Shown: positions 1-10,949 of the stretch, piece by piece
Layout of the letters: the number at the start of each line of letters is the position of its first letter
Position numbering within the stretch: the stretch's first letter is position 1
From: Spongospora subterranea f. sp. subterranea
Taxonomy: Eukaryota; Endomyxa: Phytomyxea; Phytomyxea; Plasmodiophorida
NCBI GenBank assembly: GCA_049724395.1
Contig: JAUGWO010000060.1
Coordinates: 248,001-312,000 of the forward strand
Direction: 5' to 3'
DNA: 64,000 nt
Translations under genes and position numbers: made by a program
Notes under the pieces: model-generated
What the model was told of the DNA's origin: nothing
Seen by the model: only the letters and a program-made list of their open reading frames with translations
Databases searched by the model: none

Positions 1-541
1 CAAGGTGGGCATAAATGACGTGGGTTTTGTATTTTGATGCTTACTAAAAATTGTGGCGTCATTTCAGGTTTTTAGAGATGCATATAAATCCCCAATTAGC
101 ATCATTATCTTAGACAACATTGAACGCTTGCTCGAATATACACGTATTGGGCCAAGATTTTCTAATAATGTTCTGCAGTCCTTGCTTGTTTTACTGAAAA
201 AGGTTCCTCCTAGCGCCAAGCGCCGGCTTTTGATTATTGGAACAAGCAGCAACTATGATGTCTTGGAAGAAATGCAATTCGGGCAATCGTTTGATGTTAT
301 ATTAGACGTTCCGCAGATACAAAACGGTGACGAAGTGAGCCGAATACTACAAGAAATGGGCACTTCAGTTGATGAATTGGAAGAGGACCATATTGTCCGA
401 TCGATCCGGTATCCCATCGGCATCAAGACATTGCTGCTTGTTATCGAAATGACACTGCAAGCTGGAGATGGCAAGCTTCTCAACAGTAATTTTGTCAAAT
501 GTCTTCACGACTGCAATATTGGAGCCGTACCAATATGTTAA
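1..541 (+). CDS. NSF: NSF/Sec18 AAA+ ATPase, C-terminal part of the D2 domain (gene enters from the left)
   Basis: NSF is the hexameric ATPase that takes apart cis-SNARE complexes, together with alpha-SNAP, after membrane fusion. The visible exon (68-541) carries the end of the D2 ring: FEDAYKSP-like FRDAYKSP, the Walker B-like region IIILDNIERLLEY, the block IGPRFSN and the sensor stretch LLIIGTSS. These match the family closely. The first four bases end an upstream exon; bases 5-67 form a 63-base intron (GTGGGC...TTTCAG) with a TTACTAA branch-like site, phase 0. The protein ends 158 residues into this exon, as expected for NSF. The N domain, D1 and the start lie outside the window. The adjacent gene (SUZ12) points the other way, so the two are convergent, with only about 140 bases between stops. 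Confidence 0.95.
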
Positions 542-679
542 AAAGTTAATTTAAGTAAAGGGTTAGAGATTCATACACGAAACAGAATTTGCGGAGTTGG
601 GGTAAAAATATGTATGCTTCTCACACTGATGCAAAACTAGGAAACAAACATTCTATAAAGTTATTGACATTGTTAATCA

Positions 680-2618
680 TTATTCAGACACTGCTGGAAT
701 GACCGCGGCGCGATTTTCAATATCTCTACCGTCATATATAGACATAATTCTAATTATGTGAGACCGGTTAAGTAAACCAAACTGCCATAATACAAGAATA
801 TGACATAGCAACGCCTGAACAGATCCACTAAGAATCAATATATGGACTAACTACAACACCTTACATTTCGATAGCAAAAATCATCTCGAGCCCGCAACGT
901 TGACGCGACTGTTTCGCATATTGATGCGACTTGCTGATCGCTGATTATAGGCCCGATATCACGCTTTACCTTATTCCAAATTAACATGATATCTTTCTCT
1001 TCTTGCTTCACATCTTCGAGCAAGGCAATAGTCTAAATGAGCAATTTGATTGGGTTTCCTGTTAAAATTCGCAATTGGTACCTGATTCGATTGCTCAAAC
1101 ACCCAACCGTCATCAAGATCGATATCACTATCAACACGATCTTGAGGAATTTCTGCGAGTCGGAGTGGAACGAAGCTGCTTCCATGGTAAAATGTCCTCA
1201 GCTCGAACGGGATGGTTGTAATCTGGATATTGATCTTTAGTGGCAAATCCAAAAAATATTAAGGAAGCACCTGTTCATTGAACATCCTATTTCTGTTAGC
1301 GCCACGTTCTAATTTGCGCCTTTTGCGCGATAAAACCGTGTCAATGCCTAATAAGCCTTTGAGAGAATCTTTAACGGCAGATGCATCCCATATTATTTCC
1401 GTAAGACGAGGACCGGTTGAGCGCCCTGGTAGTAAAACAAAAACCGATTTTGTTGGCACCAGTTGACCTTGAGGTGGCCTCTTCGATAGTATCAAAGTGG
1501 CGCCATGATGATAAGCTGCAAATCGATCGTGACATCGGTCAAGGTGTAGAATCAGAACACGCATATTGAAACAGTTCTTGGCACAGAGAGGACAGTACAT
1601 CCACGCCTGTTGCTTCTCGCAACGACGACGTGTATCATTTGAATACAGATACTTAATAGTTAGTGTTTTAGGAGCATCAGGTTCCATTACACCGATACTA
1701 ATTGGCAACGACTGGCATGAGAGTGGTTTTGCCCGATACCACCAAGAAAACTGTAAACGAATCCTTCCAACTTCTGTTTGGCCCTGTGATAGTTAATGAA
1801 CGACCGTAAGATCACATCATCCGCATTGCCAGACCGATAATTGACGTAAGGGTAAATCAACGACACTGGCAGGAAGATGTCGGAGAAAATCCTATTGTGC
1901 TAAGTTAGAACCAAGTACAACACGGATGTCTAGATTCCTACCTTCGACAATAACGAAAAATTCAGAGTGAAACCTGACGGCGTTTGATTCGATTTCACCG
2001 GGATCAACTACAGCGAGGGATGATTAGACTGTTGCGATACCAAAAATATGTCCATACATTGATAGACAATCTCCAATTGTCCGGGCTACGACGATTTTCA
2101 AAAAAATCAAAATCAAACGGAACGAACAATACGGTGCCGTCAGAGCTTATTTTTGGCAGGAGAAGTTCGGTCGAATCAACCACTTGGCGTTTATAATACA
2201 AAAACGCCTGAATCTTGAACAAATCCACGCATGCTTTCACTGAATGTATCAGTATTGACAAATGTTTGCCGACTGCTTGACTCGAATTATTTGCGAGAAT
2301 GCATAACTTTTTAGGCAGCAAATCAGACAGAATGAACGAGCGGCGTTTATGACAAGAATGGCAGTTGTCTCGCGCTCTGTAGCTGAGGGTTCGATTGAGA
2401 AACGATGGCTGTAATAAAAGAACGTGTCATAATAAAGAAAACAACAGGCCACATAACCTGAAAGACTGGAAAAAATTGCAAACAAGTCACGAAATTCTAA
2501 ATATTCTCCGGCAATTGATGCACCGGAAACAGCAATGTCCTACATTAGATATCGCTCGCAGCTGGATTAGATGGTACAATCGGACGATATCGACGTATTC
2601 ATCGTCAAACGAGACCAT
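680..2618 (-). CDS. SUZ12: SUZ12, Polycomb repressive complex 2 subunit
   Basis: SUZ12 is the scaffold of PRC2, which methylates histone H3 K27. The conserved landmarks appear in order. The N-terminal part reads VRLYHLIQLRAISN, then PSFLNRTLSY, matching the APIFLHRTLTY block of animal SUZ12 and plant EMF2/VRN2. A C2H2 finger follows (CPLCAKNC...HLDRCH). Last is the VEFS box: FYHGSSFVPL, DGWVFEQ, EEKDIMLIWN and, in the final exon, LVLWQFGLLNRSHIIRIMS. The ATG at 2618 has an in-frame stop just upstream. Clear introns are 2409-2543, one within the VEFS box near 1030-1075 (GTACCA...TTTAG) and one ending in CTGTTCAG near 820. The exon edges between about 1,700 and 2,000 are less certain. Finding SUZ12 implies H3K27 methylation in an organism that also has flagellar genes; many fungi have lost it. 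Confidence 0.9.
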
Positions 2619-2882
2619 GAGCTATACCAAAAGAGCGTGCGCGCGGGCTATTTCTGATTATGTACGTACCGCCACACATTCAAACAACCCTCATATCAAC
2701 TTCAGCGACGATATAAGAGTTATGAACGGAATGAAAAAAGGGGAACGGGATTGCCACATATGCGGAAGTGTATTTCGTTACTCGGGGTATAGTGTCGTAG
2801 GGTGTGTACTGTACTGCCACAGTTGAAACATGATAATTATGTAGACAGTGATTGAGAACATGTATTATTTCGATAAGATTAA

Positions 2883-5276
2883 TCATATTGGTATTGAGGA
2901 CTGAACAATTGACGTCCTGTTCTGGTCGCCTGAATCCAAAACTAACTCGTCCTGTCGCCTGATTCCCGTCCCGTACTGGAGCACGTCGCTTTCTTTCAAC
3001 GATAGCTGCAAACAGAATGCGGTGAAGAGGAACACGGACTGGGATAAGAGACCGTGCCGCAGCGAGCTTAGTTCGTTTGTTATGAAAAACACGAGAGTGG
3101 CTATCCATCCAAGTGAAAACTGGGCGAAATTGAACAAACCAAACATTTCGGCCTCTCGCCCTTCTTTGATCATAGAGGCGTATATCGCTCGAGCCAGAGC
3201 AAGACTTCCTCCAAAGCAAAGTCCCAAAGTTGGAACAATTAAAATCAGCCACGGTGCGCTTGAGGGGGAAGTCAGCAGAGTAAATGTTAAGAGCACCGTT
3301 ATTATCCAATGGAAATACGACAGGGCCAACGCTCTGGAATATCCGATCATGCTTCCGACGCGGGTATAAACAAAAGCACCCAGAATACCGCAGGCGATAG
3401 AAGAAAGTATAATCAAGCCTACTGTACCTTCGTCAATCAAAAGTTGATCGGTGAAGAAGGTTGAAGCCATTGTGATAGTAGACCCAGCTCCTGCTGAGTA
3501 AAACGCAATTGCGACGAGAAACCGAGCCTGAACGGAATCTCTCGCTGTGGTGCGAATGGTTCGTCCTGGGAGAGCCAAATGAGAATGAAATTAATCGAAG
3601 GCACAAATGTGTCACCTAAATCGAGAAAAGACTTAGATATAAGATGAGCGAATGACGCATTCGCAGATCCTTGCGGTGCCCTGGTTCCGAGATTTTTGAC
3701 GGATGCGCATGCCCACAGAGCATACCAAACACCACAAAAAAACACAGCAATAGGGACACCAATAAAGGGCTCCGCCATAACTTCAATCTACAAGCAAGGC
3801 CATTAATCATCGTGTATAAATAATACTAATACGAAACGAACTTTGTCAATCTGACACTCTGTTTTCTTTTCATTTTCAAAAACAACTTCGTAAGCAAGTT
3901 GTTCAACGTCCGCAGGTAGTGTCTATGCAAAATCAATGGGGATTCATGAACGAGAAAGTAAACACTAACTTGAGTGAACGACAGTAGACGCGGCGTGCCA
4001 CCAACTTGAATTATGGGACTACGTAATTCCTGAGGAGCTCCTCCGGAAGAGGGCTTGATCCAAAACCGGAGCGAAACTGCTGTCACTTCGCTTGCACTGA
4101 CGACAGTGTTGAGCCGAACCCATCTGTTGCCCAAATTCTTTCGAGATTCAATTTGGCTTATTCCTACTTCTCCGACAACGTTGACACTAATATTGATTGA
4201 GATCCGAAGCAAAATCAACGATGGAGAAACAACCCTATGGTACTTACTCGAGAACGTAAGATGAAAATAATGTGCCTGGAATGGTGGACCGACGACATAT
4301 ATCTGGAGTCTCGCAGTTCATGTAAGGTGTCTCAAAACTGAATGGAGCTACATCATGTCGAACAGCCCATCGTTGACCGTCACGTGATAATTCGAAGGCG
4401 CCTCCCTAACGCGGATGGTGAATCAAAATGCAAGAAAAAAACAAGAAAAAGTCGACCATGACTGAGAGAGACTTGTTGTTAAACAACTCAAACGAGCCAT
4501 AGATCAGGGACGCTATCAAAACTTGGCAGACGAACCCCATCTGTAGAGCCCTGGCTGAAACAAAACTTCTCTCCGTTGGATCGGCTAATAATACACACAA
4601 ATCAGAATTTTTTCAGAACCGTAATTTGTTTGGAAACCTGCGATTTCAGGTAGGTAAGAATTGATGAGCAGATCAGAAAAGGTAGATAGGAGAAATGTGC
4701 CAATAAATGCAATGCCACCCAGCCACCAAGCTTCGTGTTGGGCCAACAATGAGAGTATAAGGAAAAACGAGGAACCTAGGGTTGTAGAAAGAAGGAGCCG
4801 GAGTCTGTGGTGACTGCAATCGGCAAAGGCCCCAACGATAGGGCAAGCTACCATGCATAGAAACGAATAGGTTGTGGTGAAGATAGCCGGCAGCGAAGTT
4901 GGTGAAAGCCGCACGCCCAGTACTCCAACACGTCCGTCGTCACCGACAGCAAGTCGGGCAAGTAAAGTAATCTTGATACCAATCAGGAAACGGCTTAGCC
5001 CCCCATTACAGTAAAATCACTTACATAAGGAAGGAAGTAACCAATGAGGACAATCGTCGACGGCATACGCGCGATGCTCATGAAAACATAGCCAAACCGT
5101 TCGTTCCTTTTACTGACCACCTTGGGAAGTCGGTTGTTTCCCCCAGTTTTGGCCCCAGCAGGTTTTGCTTCCCCATACCCGTTGTTGTTCCAGGGAGGCA
5201 GCTCGGCAGCCATGTTGACCACCCGTGTCTCTGCCGCAAAACCGGGTATGACTCGGCTTTCATACCAGTCCTGCAT
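2883..5276 (-). CDS. Atg22/UMF1-like major facilitator transporter
   Basis: This is a multi-exon, polytopic membrane protein. Its opening segment has the Atg22/UMF1 pattern of a first helix after a short cytosolic lead (RFGYVFMSIARMP...VLIGYFLPY). Later pieces give CPIVGAFAD, equivalent to the MFS loop 2-3 motif, the LPEIA loop, and the paired helices ARALQMGFVCQVLIASLI. Helices continue to the C-terminus (IILSSIACGILGAFVY, FGLFNFAQFSLGWI). Atg22 exports amino acids from the fungal vacuole; plant and algal relatives are annotated UMF1. The substrate here cannot be read from sequence. Exons lie roughly at 4995-5276, 4590-4915, 4400-4600, 3560-3800 and 2883-3560. I chose the first ATG of the leading exon (5276). 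A later ATG near 5208 is possible and would remove only a hydrophilic leader. Confidence 0.8.
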
Positions 5277-5420
5277 CCATTTCACGAGGGAAAGTGCGTA
5301 GAAAGATCGAGGTCAGCAGCGGTCAGCTGCACAATTGTCACGGAGTGGCGTATGGGATTCCCCGTTTCCTGCAACATGTAAAATTTGCGTGTTTTTTCAT
5401 CTCCGAGGTGCGAGCCAAGG

Positions 5421-6060
5421 TTACATGGCGTTACTGAACAGGACGAATTGATTGCACTCTCGTCCTGGTTGTATAAGCTTCAGCTGGAAAAAGTGACGCG
5501 CCCACTCGGTAATCGGTATATAGGGAATTAATCCGCCACAGAGTGTAGTCATCAAAACATCCACCTGCCTACTGAATTGGCGGGCTTTATGGTCGCCGCA
5601 TGGATCCTGTAAGCAATGCCAAAAGGTCACGGCATGCGATTGAGGTGGTTCTGCTTGAAATGTCTGAATGTTAGCGTAAGCCTACGCCAAAGTAAAAACC
5701 CTGGCAAGTAGTTTGTTGAGAAATGATCGACGGCGCTCGGACCGATGCTTCCAGAGATTCGTTGCACCTTCTTGGCACTTGGCTTCACCAGAAAACCTGC
5801 CAATCCACAGTCATGTTGTTATTTCGCCAATCATTATGTGTATTTAGCTACTTCGTCGTTGATCATAAAGGCAGTTTCCTTTCCGCAGCCTGAAAGAGAT
5901 AATCATTGTCCAAATGCTTGAGTCGTTCTCGAGGCAGCAGCCATTTGATTGGCTGATGCAAACTGAAAAATCCAGTAGGCAATACATGTGAATATTTTGT
6001 TCAGCATGATGTTGTTGTTTCTGCCGATTGTAATATTGAATAAATATATTTTTAGTCATC
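5421..6060 (-). CDS. unassigned protein gene, ends at 5421
   Basis: I do not recognise this product. The last exon (about 5421-5665) is open and looks coding: it begins after a TTCAG acceptor, contains WHCLQDPCGD and GGLIPYIPITEWARHFFQL, and ends in a TAA 145 bases from the neighbouring transporter's start. An upstream piece (about 5690-5800) reads FLVKPSAKKVQRISGS in one frame. A further piece near 5864-5960 reads WLLPRERLKHLDNDY and stops in TGA; it may be a separate gene end. No signal peptide or membrane segment is visible. The start was not found and may lie near 6,300-6,450, where the divergent ZC3H15 gene begins. Confidence 0.35.
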
Positions 6061-6552
6061 TATAAACTGATTGTAAATACGTCTATCAAATACTTGCAAT
6101 GACTGCGAACCTGACGCAACCCAATCTTTCAGCGAGAGCAATCCAAATTTGTAAAAGAAAAAAAAATGGAAGATTTTGAATTTCGCCCTGGTTGTTTCTC
6201 ATTAGCTATTAATGAGTAGGCACGGAGCTCTACACGTTTGCCGATGAAAGCCTGCGCTGTGTTTATTCATTCCTACCAGGCATAGAGAGACGATTGGGAG
6301 TTGGACGCCACTTGATAGAACAATGCTGAAAAACTACAGCACCTAAATATTCAAGCGAAAGCGCTTGGTTGATCGGAAATGGAAAGTAGTCGGAATGGCG
6401 GTACGTTTTACAAAGAGAGCGGGAGAGAGCGACGGACTTTGCGGTGTTACAAGACAGCCAGTGCCACACCATCTTCTATTGAGTCATCTAAAAACATTTT
6501 CAAGCCGAGACATTAATCGGAGTCAGGCGCTGCTAAATCGCAACACTAGGAA

Positions 6553-7647
6553 ATGCCGCCCAAGAAGGTGGATAAATCGGTTGCCGCCCGCAAACAGAAA
6601 GTAGCCGAAGATAAGACTTTCGGCCTGAAGAACAAGAACAAGAGCAAAAAGGTCAGTGTCTGACTTCATAGGCATCTGTTTATTTATTTGCAAAATATCA
6701 GGTTCAGCAATATGTGCAATCGGTGACTCGTAGCGCGCAACAAGTGGCAGCTGAAAAAGCGGCCGAAGCTAAACGTGCTGCCAAGCTGTCGCAACAGGCA
6801 ATGGAACGAGAAATGGCAGTTATGTTCAAAACAGTACAGAAGCAGGCGAAGCAGGGAATGGACTCGAAATCCGTTCTTTGTGAATACTTCAAGCAGGGTC
6901 TGTGCATCAAAGGTGCAAAATGCAAATACTCACATGATGCCTCGCAAGTTCGAAAAGTCGCCAAACTCGACAGTACGTTGTCGCCATCGGTTCTGCTATT
7001 TCGCGCTGATTAAAATTGTCTTAGTGTATCAGGACCCGCGATTTGTTGACGAAACGGATGAACGATCGGTCAAAACTGATATCATCTGCAAGCATTTTCT
7101 GGATGCCGTTGAGTCTAGGAAATACGGTGTACTGTGGATCTGTCCAAATAATGGCAAAGAATGCCAATACAATCATGCGCTGCCACAAGGATTCATTCTA
7201 CAGCGTGATCAAAAGTTAATCTCAGAACAGCAAGGTGATGTTGTTTCTATCGAAGAGCAGATTGAAATCGACAGGCGGGTTCTGCTACGCCGAACTGATC
7301 TAACTCCAGTCACTAAGGAATCATTTGAAAAATGGAAACTTGCACAGAAAGAGAAGGAAGCACAAGCTGTCAAGGACAAGGTGAAAGCTGCTCTGGATAA
7401 GAAGGCGCTCGGCAGGATCGCAATGGCGGCCGGCCTCAGTGGCCGAGATTTGTTCACATTCGATCCATCGCTGTTCGTTGATGATCTTGATGCCGCTGAT
7501 AACGATGAATTGGAGATTCGTGAAGTTGCCGATGACGATGACGATGACGACAATTTCTCAGTTGATCAATATAACGAGAACTCGAGCGGCAATGACCACG
7601 AGCTACCTACTAATGACAGCAATGACACTACAAGGGAGAGTGAATAA
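6553..7647 (+). CDS. ZC3H15: ZC3H15/Tma46, DRG family regulatory protein 1
   Basis: ZC3H15 (DFRP1; yeast Tma46) stabilises the DRG1 GTPase and works with translating ribosomes. Three exons: 6553-6651, 6702-6972 and 7025-7647, with 50- and 52-base introns. The N-terminus MPPKKVDKSVAARKQK is the family signature, followed by KTFGLKNKNKSKK. Two CCCH fingers follow: CEYFKQGLCIKGAKCKYSH and CPNNGKECQYNHALPQGF. The DFRP segment ESFEKWKLAQKEKE and the GRDLFTFDPSLFVDD region precede an acidic Asp-rich tail, as in the family. Length (about 330 residues) is slightly shorter than the animal protein. The ATG is the first in the frame and gives the canonical N-terminus. Confidence 0.93.
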
Positions 7648-7677
7648 ATTATTGAAATGCCAAAATCAATATCAATT

Positions 7678-8713
7678 TTATCGTGCTGAAAGATGATACA
7701 ACGCGATCCCTGCAGCTGTGGCTACGTTTAGTGAATCAACATTGTCGGTGGCATTTGATTGACGTTCAAGTTTCGCCAGCAGGGCGCACTGATCTTTAAC
7801 CAATGGTCTTAAACCAGTACCTTCGCTCCCTGTATCATATTTCATCAGTTTTTAAGCTACGAATGCAGTGGTTCCGATACGGCATTGTACCTAGCACCAA
7901 TAACGTTGGGACAGCGGAATCGCGCTTAACCTGTTTCCATGATACGGCGGACTCGCATACCGACATTCCAATGATATTCCAATCTGGGCGACATTTATGT
8001 AGGAATTTTGGCATTGAGCGGCAAGACTTGATGTTGATGAACTCCAAAGCACCACATGAGGCTTTGGCGACGGTAGGAGATAATGGAGCCGAATTACGTC
8101 CACAAATTACCACGCCAGTTATACCAAAAAATGAACAGCTCCTCAATATTGCGCCAAGGTTCTTCAAGAAAGTAAGAAAAACGCAATACGGAGACACAGC
8201 AACAAGAATATTACCTGTGGATCAACTATTTGATCCAAGGCGACCCAAATCGGCGCAATGTTGCCTTTTTGTATATCCAATATCGGTAGAGAATCGACTA
8301 TCTCTAGATCGATGGGATCAGCATCCAGAACGATTCCGTTACTAGGCCTTTGACCGCTCATGACATCTATCTGGTTTCTGTTGACGTACTCTACAGGTAT
8401 CATTCGATGTTCGGCCAGACTAATCGATTGTCTCCCGAGCACGATTTGACTTTCTTATTACTGGGTCGTCATCATATTCCTAGAGCCATGTTATTGTAAT
8501 CCTTGGGGTTCACATAGCAGATTATACAGTTGACAACACATATAATCTGTGAGCCTGTTTTCTCCTCCCGGATGTAAGTGCGGAAACTACAGCATCTGAT
8601 CCATAGATCCATTCGCCTAATGCAGAAAACACGCCTCCATTCGTTGATTTGGTTTCAGGACGCCAGCGACGCCCAGTGTGGACCAGACGCCGAAGGAAAG
8701 ATTGACGGATCAT
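7678..8713 (-). CDS. MRM1: MRM1-like mitochondrial rRNA 2'-O-ribose methyltransferase (SpoU/TrmH family)
   Basis: SpoU-fold enzymes transfer a methyl group from S-adenosylmethionine to a ribose 2'-OH; MRM1 modifies a guanosine in the mitochondrial large-subunit rRNA. The substrate-binding N-domain shows WIYGSDAVVSALTSGRRK. Motif 1 spans a splice site (DQIVDPQ/NLGAILRSCSFFG) and leads into NSAPLSPTVAKASCGALE. Motif 2 is LVLG/SEGTGL, with the intron splitting the second Gly, and motif 3 is SLNVATAAGIAL. These are the three defining SpoU motifs, all intact. The first ATG (8713) opens a stretch rich in Arg and free of acids (MIRQSFLRRLVHTGRRWR), which fits a mitochondrial presequence. The gene is convergent with ZC3H15: the two stop codons are about 30 bases apart. 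Confidence 0.9.
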
Positions 8714-9167
8714 GCCCCGATATATGACCACAGGACTACTGAAGCATCGTATTGAATCGCGCAGTTTGGTCAAATGAGGGTAAATTGCCGAAACAAAGAA
8801 ACTACGACAATGACAACCTTGGATTACGGTCTAGATCCAATTGAATTATAAACCAGATTACGAGAGAGAGAGTGACATGACGTGGTATCGATACTAGTGC
8901 ATGACCTTCACTTCATTCCTTGCTCGTCTGTGTGCCCACATCACTGGTCCGAGAATGATTGGCATGACCTGACGTTACGCAATAATCAGTGATATGGATC
9001 ACGCGGAACCAAAGTCAACAAAATGCATGCCGTCACCCTGATGCAGTCGTAAATGACTCTATCGGTTTCGATACGCGCGTTTCCACTGTGCCAAATAAAA
9101 TCTCCTTTCCCATCATCCAGAGTCTTTCCATTATTAGTCATTATTACAATTTTCAAGGTTTGCAAAC
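8714..9167. promoter_or_regulatory. divergent intergenic region between MRM1 and the CCCH gene
   Basis: These 454 bases separate two gene starts that point away from each other, so they must hold both promoters. A long open stretch exists on the minus strand (about 8986-9342) but overlaps the first exon of the plus-strand gene and matches no family I know, so I read it as chance. No TATA box or repeat stands out. Confidence 0.4.
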
Positions 9168-10310
9168 ATGGCGTCGTTATCCCAGTTGCGTTGGTCTGCA
9201 CCAGCATGGGGACAAATGGTAGATACGCCGAAGCAGGATCCATGGTCTTGTCATAACCTAGCATCATTGAAAACGCCAATAAAGGTACGTCGTCACTGAT
9301 ATATGGTGGTATTCTATCGTTCGCATTTTTCGTAAAAAACAAACCATACCTTTCCTTGAATGTTCAATCCTGTCACTGAAAACTAAGCTCTTTAACAGCG
9401 TCCTGGTGGTGTATGGGACGAGATGAACTTTGCCAGCCCAATATTTGGTTTAACTTCAACCGTCGATAATAATATATGGAGAAACGAGCCAAGCCCAGTA
9501 TTTGGCGAATCGTCTCCTGCACGGTCGGTTATATCGTCAACTTGCTCTCCGATGATAGAGAGTCCCAATCCAAGAAATTTTTCGAGATGTGACAAAGTTT
9601 CTGTATTCCGAGCGCCAACGGGTTTGCAGTCGCCTGCCCTGAAAACAATTGCCGACGCTAGGGACGATCCTTACCCTATTAAAGAAATGGTTTAGTTTAA
9701 AAACTTACCTGATACGCCGATGAAAGACTAATCCCTTGTTCAGAGTTCGTCATCTCTCCCAATTGCAACACGGCATCAAACAAAGTATTTAGAACAGGAA
9801 CCGGTCGCATCGGTTTTAAAGCAGCCGCAAAAAACCCAAGCGGCTATTGGTATTAGTCACAGTTTGCCTAATGAGCTGGTCTTTGAATACCCAGAACAAG
9901 TAAACGACCTATGGTCCGTTGACCAGGTCAGTTCTTGGTCTCGATTTATGAGCTGATGGAATAATTTTAAGGCTCGTTTTTTAGGCCGAAGACAACAGTT
10001 GTGAGGACGGTCTCGTATGCGTAGACAGCGATGAACAACTGTTGAAGACGGAATTGTGCCGTAACTGGGGTCCCCCTTTGTACCATTGCCAGTACGGCGA
10101 TACGTGCAACTTTGCGCATGGTTTGTTGAATCAAACACGTTTGTAACGATGACATGCGAATAATATTTAGGCGAAGGCGAATTGCGAGAAAGAGTTCGGC
10201 GTGGTGAATACAAAAGCAAACTTTGCGATGAGCCTGTCCGTTTGGGCGTGCGAAGTTGCACTTATACCACGCAGCAGCAAAGTCGTTGTAACTGTAATAA
10301 CCCATTTTGA
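9168..10310 (+). CDS. CCCH tandem zinc-finger (tristetraprolin-like) RNA-binding protein with an atypical second finger
   Basis: Exon 1 (9168-9284) starts MASLSQLRWSAPAWGQMV and joins in phase 0 to exon 2 at 9399 (RPGGVWDEMNFASPIFG). A Ser/Pro-rich, disordered N-terminal half follows. The finger block is of TIS11/tristetraprolin type: LKTELCRNWG, then CQYGDTCNFAHG in canonical C-x8-C-x5-C-x3-H spacing, then after an intron EGELRERVRRGEYKSKLC, the typical linker and start of finger 2. After that the cysteines (RSC, SRC, CNC) do not follow the normal spacing, and the protein ends 28 residues later. Family members bind AU-rich 3' UTRs and promote deadenylation. Either finger 2 is degenerate or a further intron hides its end. 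Confidence 0.75.
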
Positions 10311-10476
10311 CCCATTGACGTATTTGACCATCCATGAAGATTGCCACCCTGGTGAAGCGGTGCGCCAGAAATGTTCACGGCCATATTTTGATTCAGAATA
10401 TTTCGCAATTCTGGCGAGAGAGTTTCCCGGGAATAGCTATCCGTTTGGCATTTTCTTGTAAATAGCCGTGCAGTAA

Positions 10477-10795
10477 TTATTGTTTTTTTATTCTGAGAAC
10501 GGGACCAACCTTTATCTCCGGCGCCGCACAAATCAATAAATCACTTCCAAAACTTAAATTCATGACATCGTCAATTCCATCGAGCATTTCAATTAGCGGT
10601 ACAGTAACCGGGCGCAACTGAAACGGGCAGGGCAAGTGGCGGCCGAGACTTACAGTGTATGTCTATATGGGCGATAATATTGCGTGAAAGTCGCGATTGG
10701 ATTGCGCTCCGGGGTTCAATGTTCCCTCTATTTGGCCTTGATCCTTTACCCGTCTGCATCAGACCGTCACAAAAATATCTGTCTATCGAGACTGT
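10477..10795 (-). CDS. small unassigned gene
   Basis: This is a short open region ending in IKKQ and TAA at 10477-10479. The last exon (about 10477-10624) reads LRPVTVPLIEMLDG then NLSFGSDLLICAAPEIKVG. It follows a GTAAGT...GTTTCAG intron of about 37 bases. The preceding exon may begin MQTGKGSRPNRGNI and contains SRLSRNIIAHIDIH, but its phase does not match the next exon cleanly, so the model is unfinished. I do not recognise a family. The gene lies between the ends and starts of two plus-strand genes and is convergent with the CCCH gene. Confidence 0.3.
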
Positions 10796-10949
10796 TCCGG
10801 ACAGTTCATCACTCTTGTTTCACTGTGTCAATCGCCCTTCCGCGCCCGTTATAGCTCGCCAATCCGTTTGTGGAAATTGCTCCTCACTGTCGCCGTGACA
10901 GTCAGGATACGGGGCGCTACAGGTCGGGCCTCGTGGAGAAGTCCCCATC

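Noticed and set aside
2388-2400. GGTTCGATTGAG, which looks like a tRNA T-loop.
   Set aside because: No acceptor, D or anticodon stem fits around it, and it lies inside a SUZ12 exon/intron region. No tRNA gene could be supported anywhere in the window.
8986-9342. A 118-codon open stretch on the minus strand.
   Set aside because: It overlaps the first exon of the CCCH gene, whose splicing is in phase, and it matches no family I know.
10262-10531. A GYF-like pattern (QWVKMGYY) on the minus strand.
   Set aside because: It lacks the GPF segment and lies across the convergent end of the CCCH gene; probably chance.
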